DNA from: an uncultured Clostridia bacterium
GTDB lineage: Bacteria > Bacillota > Clostridia > Christensenellales > Aristaeellaceae
Assembly: GCA_946042585.1 (NCBI GenBank)
Contig: CAMGDO010000023.1
Location: forward strand, 1-8,792
Direction of reading: 5' to 3'
Length of the DNA stretch: 8,792 bases
Shown here piece by piece: positions 6,093 through 8,792 of this stretch. The first letter of the stretch is position 1. Each line of letters starts with the position of its first letter. The translations under genes and the position numbers were made by a program. Below the pieces are notes generated by a model that was given only the letters and a program-made list of their open reading frames with translations, did no database searches and was not told the DNA's origin.

Positions 6093-6362
6093 TTATAAAA
6101 GCGGCGCGATGAGTGGTCGCCCGCTGCCTGTGCGCTCAACACGATAAAAACCGATCAGATTGCTGGGGCGTGCCTGACGGTAGACGCTCAGCACTTCATC
6201 GGTGTCGGACAGATCAAACCGAACACTCAGCCCGCAGCCGACGGATACATCGCGCGGCGTGGAGATGACCTGACCGTGCACGCCCGCACGGCGCAGCGCT
6301 GCCTCAAAGCGAATGACCTGCTGCCTGGAGCGAAAGGCGGCAATTCCGAATATTTCCTGCAT
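6093..6362 (-). CDS. DUF3343 domain protein, putative Se/S carrier-like
   Basis: A small protein of 89 residues. FGIAAFRSRQQVIRFEAALRRAGVHGQVISTPRDVSVGCGLSVRF matches the pattern of the DUF3343 family (named in Pfam as putative Se/S carrier protein-like): a first strand, a helix, then the pattern PR-(D/E)-(V/I)-S-x-x-CG-L-x-x-RF. The single Cys43, in the CG pair, is the likely persulfide- or selenide-carrying residue; this is inference from the family name and conservation. No signal peptide or membrane segment is visible, so it is cytoplasmic. The upstream ATG at 6368 sits only 1 base from the Shine-Dalgarno sequence, whereas ATG 6362 is 7 bases away, so 6362 is chosen. It is divergent from the desulfurase-like gene at 6436, a natural sulfur or selenium donor for such a carrier. 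The residues after about 50 (SDTDEVLSVYRQARPSNLIGFYRVER) resemble the family's second half only loosely. Confidence 0.8.
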   Translation of the reverse strand: MQEIFGIAAFRSRQQVIRFEAALRRAGVHGQVISTPRDVSVGCGLSVRFDLSDTDEVLSVYRQARPSNLIGFYRVERTGSGRPLIAPLL

Positions 6363-6369
6363 ATGCATG

Positions 6370-6376
6370 CCCTCCC
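6370..6376 (-). promoter_or_regulatory. Ribosome binding site deciding the DUF3343 start
   Basis: Minus-strand GGGAGGG lies 7 bases before ATG 6362 and only 1 base before ATG 6368. The usual spacing therefore points to the second Met as the true start. Confidence 0.72.
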
Positions 6377-6384
6377 AACTGTGC

Positions 6385-6400
6385 TCATAGCATACTATGA
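6385..6400. repeat. Inverted repeat in a divergent intergenic region (operator candidate)
   Basis: TCATAG, a CATA spacer and CTATGA form a perfect 6-4-6 inverted repeat, lying near the middle of the 73 bases between the DUF3343 and desulfurase-like start codons. No convincing sigma-A -35/-10 pair is seen in either direction in this region, so the promoters are unresolved. Confidence 0.4.
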
Positions 6401-6420
6401 AGTGCGAAGGACTTGCGTGC

Positions 6421-6428
6421 AGGGAGGG
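6421..6428 (+). promoter_or_regulatory. Ribosome binding site deciding a GTG start
   Basis: AGGGAGGG lies 7 bases before GTG 6436, which begins M-IYLDNAATSWPKP, the usual N-terminus of this enzyme family. The in-frame ATG at 6397 would put the Shine-Dalgarno sequence inside the gene and add 13 residues unlike the family. Confidence 0.85.
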
Positions 6429-6435
6429 AAAATAT

Positions 6436-7557
6436 GTGATTTATCTGGACAATGCGGCGACCAGCTGGCCCAAGCCGCCTGAGGTGCTGCGCGCGGCGGC
6501 AGGGGTGATGGCGCAGCCCTTCGGCAATCCCGGACGGGGCGGGCATCGGGCGTCCCTGTGCGCCGGACGCGTGGTCTATGCCTGCCGTGAAACGGTGGCG
6601 GATTATCTGAAGGCAGCGCCTGAACGCGTCATTTTTACGCTGAATTGCACGGATGCAGTTAATTTGGCGCTGAGGGGCAGCCTGCACCGGGGCGATCATG
6701 TGCTGGTGACGCATGATGCGCACAACGCGGTGATGCGTCCGCTGTCGGGCATGGAGGCGCGCGGCGAGATTACATTGAGCGTGCTGAAAGCGGATGCGCG
6801 CGGCTTGATTGCGCCTTCCGCCATCGACGAGGCGGTGACGCCGCAGACGGCATTGTGCGTGCTGACGCACGCAAGCAATGTGACGGGGATTGTGCAGGAC
6901 GCAGGCGCGCTGATTGCCGCGGCGCACCGTTATGGGATACCCGTGCTGCTGGATGCGGCGCAGACAGCGGGCACGGTGCCGCTGTCCGGCCTGAATGCTG
7001 ATTTGCTGGCCATGCCGGGGCATAAGGGGCTCATGGGACCGATGGGAACGGGTATTCTGTATGTGGGCGAGCATGTGGAGCCAAGGCCTTTGCGGGAGGG
7101 AGGAACGGGGTCGCTGAGCGAGAGCGTGCATCAGCCCTCCATGCTGCCTGACCGGTATGAAAGCGGCACGCTGCAGCTGCCTGCGCTGGCGGGGCTTTTG
7201 CAGGGCGTTCGCTTTGTCAGGGCGCATGATGCGCAGATTCATGCCTATGAATGCGAGCTGATTGATGCGCTGCGCGCGCAGCTGGAGGAAATCCCCGGCG
7301 TGACGGTTTATGGCGCAAAAGATGCGCCGCATGTGGGAGTGCTCAGCTTCAATCTGGCGGGGCGCGAGAGCGCAGAGGTGGCGGATGCGCTGGATGTGCG
7401 GGGCTTTTGCCTGCGCGGCGGGCTGCATTGCGCGCCGTGCATGCATCACTATCTGGGGACGCAGGGAACGGTGCGCGCGAGCGTCGGGCCGTATTCAACA
7501 CTGCGGGAAATCGATCAGCTGGCGGATGCCGTGCGCAGCTTAGCGTCAAAAATGTAA
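6436..7557 (+). CDS. Cysteine desulfurase family protein (class V aminotransferase fold)
   Basis: A 373-residue PLP enzyme with a GTG start. Family landmarks are YLDNAATSWPKP (3-14), NPGRGGHRAS (31-40), THDAHNAVMRPL (92-103) with H96 expected over the PLP ring, LLDAAQTAGTVPL (171-183) with D173 contacting the pyridine nitrogen, and MPGHKGLMGPMGTGILYV (193-210) with the Schiff-base lysine K197. YESGTLQLPALAGL (241-254) follows, and the predicted catalytic cysteine is C332 in RGGLHCAPCMHHYLGT, with a second Cys at 335. GTVRASVGPYST (344-355) is typical of the SufS-like branch known as the EGID subfamily. Such enzymes take sulfur (or selenium) from cysteine (or selenocysteine) to form an enzyme persulfide. 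The divergent DUF3343 gene suggests that protein as acceptor. No sufBCD or iscU genes are nearby, arguing against a dedicated Fe-S operon. No terminator was found before the next gene. Confidence 0.88.
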   Translation: MIYLDNAATSWPKPPEVLRAAAGVMAQPFGNPGRGGHRASLCAGRVVYACRETVADYLKAAPERVIFTLNCTDAVNLALRGSLHRGDHVLVTHDAHNAVMRPLSGMEARGEITLSVLKADARGLIAPSAIDEAVTPQTALCVLTHASNVTGIVQDAGALIAAAHRYGIPVLLDAAQTAGTVPLSGLNADLLAMPGHKGLMGPMGTGILYVGEHVEPRPLREGGTGSLSESVHQPSMLPDRYESGTLQLPALAGLLQGVRFVRAHDAQIHAYECELIDALRAQLEEIPGVTVYGAKDAPHVGVLSFNLAGRESAEVADALDVRGFCLRGGLHCAPCMHHYLGTQGTVRASVGPYSTLREIDQLADAVRSLASKM

Positions 7558-7595
7558 ATGAATCAAGAATTCAAACGATTGCCAGGGAATACCGC

Positions 7596-7624
7596 TTGCA
7601 ATTCTATGACGGATTTATTACAAT
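7596..7624 (+). promoter_or_regulatory. Candidate sigma-A promoter for the L,D-transpeptidase gene
   Basis: TTGCAA (7596-7601, 4 of 6 matches), a 17-base spacer and TACAAT (7619-7624, 5 of 6) lie in an AT-rich gap. A start near 7631 would leave a leader of about 42 bases that includes the Shine-Dalgarno sequence. This suggests the gene is transcribed separately from the desulfurase-like gene upstream. Confidence 0.62.
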
Positions 7625-7660
7625 ATATTTACACGCTGAACAAATGAGCGCGTAGAACGC

Positions 7661-7666
7661 GAGGTG
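7661..7666 (+). promoter_or_regulatory. Ribosome binding site deciding the L,D-transpeptidase start
   Basis: GAGGTG lies 6 bases before ATG 7673. A possible GTG start at 7664 is part of this site itself, so ATG 7673 is preferred. A small hairpin (CGCG 7649-7652, loop TAGAA, CGCG 7658-7661) touches the first base of the site. Confidence 0.75.
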
Positions 7667-7672
7667 TACCAG

Positions 7673-8767
7673 ATGAAGCGATGGATGATGGGGTTGTGTG
7701 TGCTGCTGATATGGATGGCGGCGGGTATGGCATGCTGCGAAACAGCGGATACGGCGGCAACGGCTGAGCCGGCGGCTGTGGAGCTGAAATATGGAGATAA
7801 AAGCGATGCCGTGCTGGAATTGCAGACACGGCTGAAGGAGCTGGGCTATTATAACGGACCGCTCAGCGGGCAATTTGCCGAGGTGACGCGCAGCGCTGTG
7901 AAGGAGCTACAGGCGGATTTTGGCCTTGAGCAGACGGGCGTGGCGGATGCATCTACGCTGTCGGTGCTTGCGCAGGTGAAATATCGCCCGCTGGAATATG
8001 GCGACAGCGGCGAGGGCGTGAAAACGCTGCAGAAAGCCCTGAAAGAATATAAGCTGTATGAGGACGAGATCAGCGGGAAATACCTGAAAAACACGCGTTC
8101 GGCTGTGGCAGCTTTTCAGCAGCTGGCGGGGCTTGAGAGCACGGGCAAGGCGGACGAAACCACGCTGGAAATGCTGTATTCCAAAGTGGTGCCGCTGCCT
8201 ACGCCTACGCCCACCCCTGAGCCAACACCCACACCTACGCCAACACCCACGCCGGACATAACCTTCCGCGGCACGCTCTCCTATGGGGATACCGGCGCGC
8301 GGGTGACGCTATTGCAGGAGCGCCTGCTGGAGCTGGGCTTCTATGAGGGCAAGTTGACCACGGGCTTTTATCAGCGCACAAGAGATGCGGTGGAGGCCTT
8401 CCAGCGTCATAATGCGCTGAAGGTGGACGGCATCGTGGGGGAGGAAACCTGGAATGCGCTGTTTGCACAGAGCGCAGTACCGGCGTCAGCGACGGCTGCG
8501 CCGCCGACACCCGTGCCGTATTTTGTGGAAGTGGATGTCGTAAATCAGGTCACGAAGGTATTTACACGGGATGAGAATGGGGAATTTACCGTGCTGCATA
8601 AGGCGTTTATCTGCTCAACCGGCACGGTGGGTTATCCCAGCGATCCGGGCTTGTGGACGCTTTCCGGCAGGCGGGCGCTGTGGGCGAATTTCCCCAAGTG
8701 GGGCGGCGGCACAGCGCAGTACTGGACAAAAATCAATAACAATATCGCGTTCCATTCCGTTATATAC
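7673..8767 (+). CDS. Secreted peptidoglycan-binding L,D-transpeptidase (YkuD), 3' truncated by contig end
   Basis: 365 genuine residues. Residues 1-20 are a signal peptide (KR, then GLCVLLIWMAAGMA); CC at 21-22 follows, but the preceding GMA is a poor lipobox. Three PG_binding_1 repeats begin near residues 38 (LKYGDKSDAVLELQTRLKELGYY), 107 (LEYGDSGEGVKTLQKALKEY) and 202 (LSYGDTGARVTLLQERLLELGFY), each ending with a TG.AD..T or VDG.VG..TW turn. A Pro-Thr linker (176-194) separates repeats 2 and 3, and an Ala/Pro-rich stretch (268-282) precedes a YkuD domain starting at YFVEVDVVNQVTKVF (283). YkuD enzymes make 3-3 peptidoglycan crosslinks or attach proteins. The sequence stops after FHSVIY, before the catalytic SHGC-R motif, so activity cannot be judged. 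The apparent final residues LSLIHI and stop are adapter-encoded. It has its own likely promoter. Confidence 0.9.
8198..8254 (+). repeat. Imperfect 6-base tandem repeat encoding a Pro-Thr linker
   Basis: Nineteen codons spell alternating Pro and Thr with one Glu (residues 176-194 of the L,D-transpeptidase). Codons vary (CCT/CCC/CCA/CCG and ACG/ACC/ACA), so it is not a recent pure microsatellite expansion. Such linkers are extended spacers in secreted cell-wall proteins. Confidence 0.9.
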
Positions 8768-8792
8768 CTGTCTCTTATACACATCTGACGCT
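8768..8792. other. Sequencing adapter remnant (Nextera/Tn5 mosaic end), not genomic
   Basis: The last 25 bases read CTGTCTCTTATACACATCT (the 19-base mosaic end) followed by GACGCT, which is how the Nextera read-1 transposase adapter continues in reverse complement. Natural IS50 outer ends differ from the mosaic end, and the extra six bases match the synthetic oligonucleotide. Genomic sequence therefore ends at about 8767; the TGA at 8786-8788 is not a real stop codon. Confidence 0.96.

Noticed and set aside
6385..7449. Minus-strand open frame (354 codons) opposite the desulfurase-like gene
   Set aside because: It is antisense to a gene with clear PLP-enzyme motifs and shows the same His/Arg/Gln-rich shadow composition.
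7566..7606. Possible hairpin AGAATT ... AATTCT after the desulfurase-like gene
   Set aside because: The arms are six AT-rich bases with a loop of nearly 30 bases and no U tract, so it is not a credible terminator.
8768..8786. Transposon end (Tn5/IS50-like) at the right edge
   Set aside because: The sequence is the engineered mosaic end, not the natural IS50 outer or inner end, and it continues into the synthetic adapter bases GACGCT. There is no transposase.

Overview
The window looks like the end of a draft-genome contig from an endospore-forming member of the Bacillota, most likely class Clostridia. The evidence is a complete pro-sigma-K gene, an mltG/U32 gene neighbourhood like the one known from Bacillus, clostridial-type Shine-Dalgarno sequences before nearly every gene, and a secreted protein with a Pro-Thr linker of a kind common in gut Clostridia. 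Coding DNA is visibly GC-rich and the promoter regions are AT-rich. Genus cannot be read from the sequence.

Layout. (1) Positions 2-3414, plus strand: a tightly packed cluster of mltG (3' part only, cell-wall transglycosylase), a U32/TrhP-type tRNA-hydroxylation protein (4-base overlap with mltG), sigK (mother-cell sporulation sigma factor made as a pro-protein) and an endonuclease-IV-like TIM-barrel protein. It ends at a long bidirectional hairpin terminator (3417-3466). (2) 3490-4323, minus strand: a PhnP-like metallo-beta-lactamase-fold hydrolase that converges on that terminator. (3) 4324-4441: a divergent control region with a near-consensus sigma-A promoter (TTGACG, 17 bases, TATAAT) for the next gene and a weaker overlapping promoter for the hydrolase. 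(4) 4442-6037, plus: an FGGY kinase of L-ribulokinase type standing alone, closed by a second bidirectional terminator (6057-6090). (5) 6093-6362, minus, and 6436-7557, plus: a DUF3343 (putative Se/S carrier) protein and a class-V cysteine-desulfurase-family enzyme, divergently transcribed across 73 bases that hold a small inverted repeat. (6) 7673-8767, plus: a secreted protein with three peptidoglycan-binding repeats and the start of a YkuD L,D-transpeptidase domain, cut off by the contig end.

How the genes fit together. Two genes at opposite ends act on peptidoglycan (MltG, L,D-transpeptidase). sigK ties the first cluster to sporulation. The DUF3343/desulfurase pair is the best candidate for an incompletely described functional unit, in sulfur or selenium trafficking. 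No mobile element, CRISPR array, tRNA or rRNA was seen.

Important artefact: the last 25 bases (8768-8792) are not genomic. They match the Nextera/Tn5 mosaic end plus the next adapter bases. The apparent C-terminus and stop codon of the last gene are therefore adapter-encoded.
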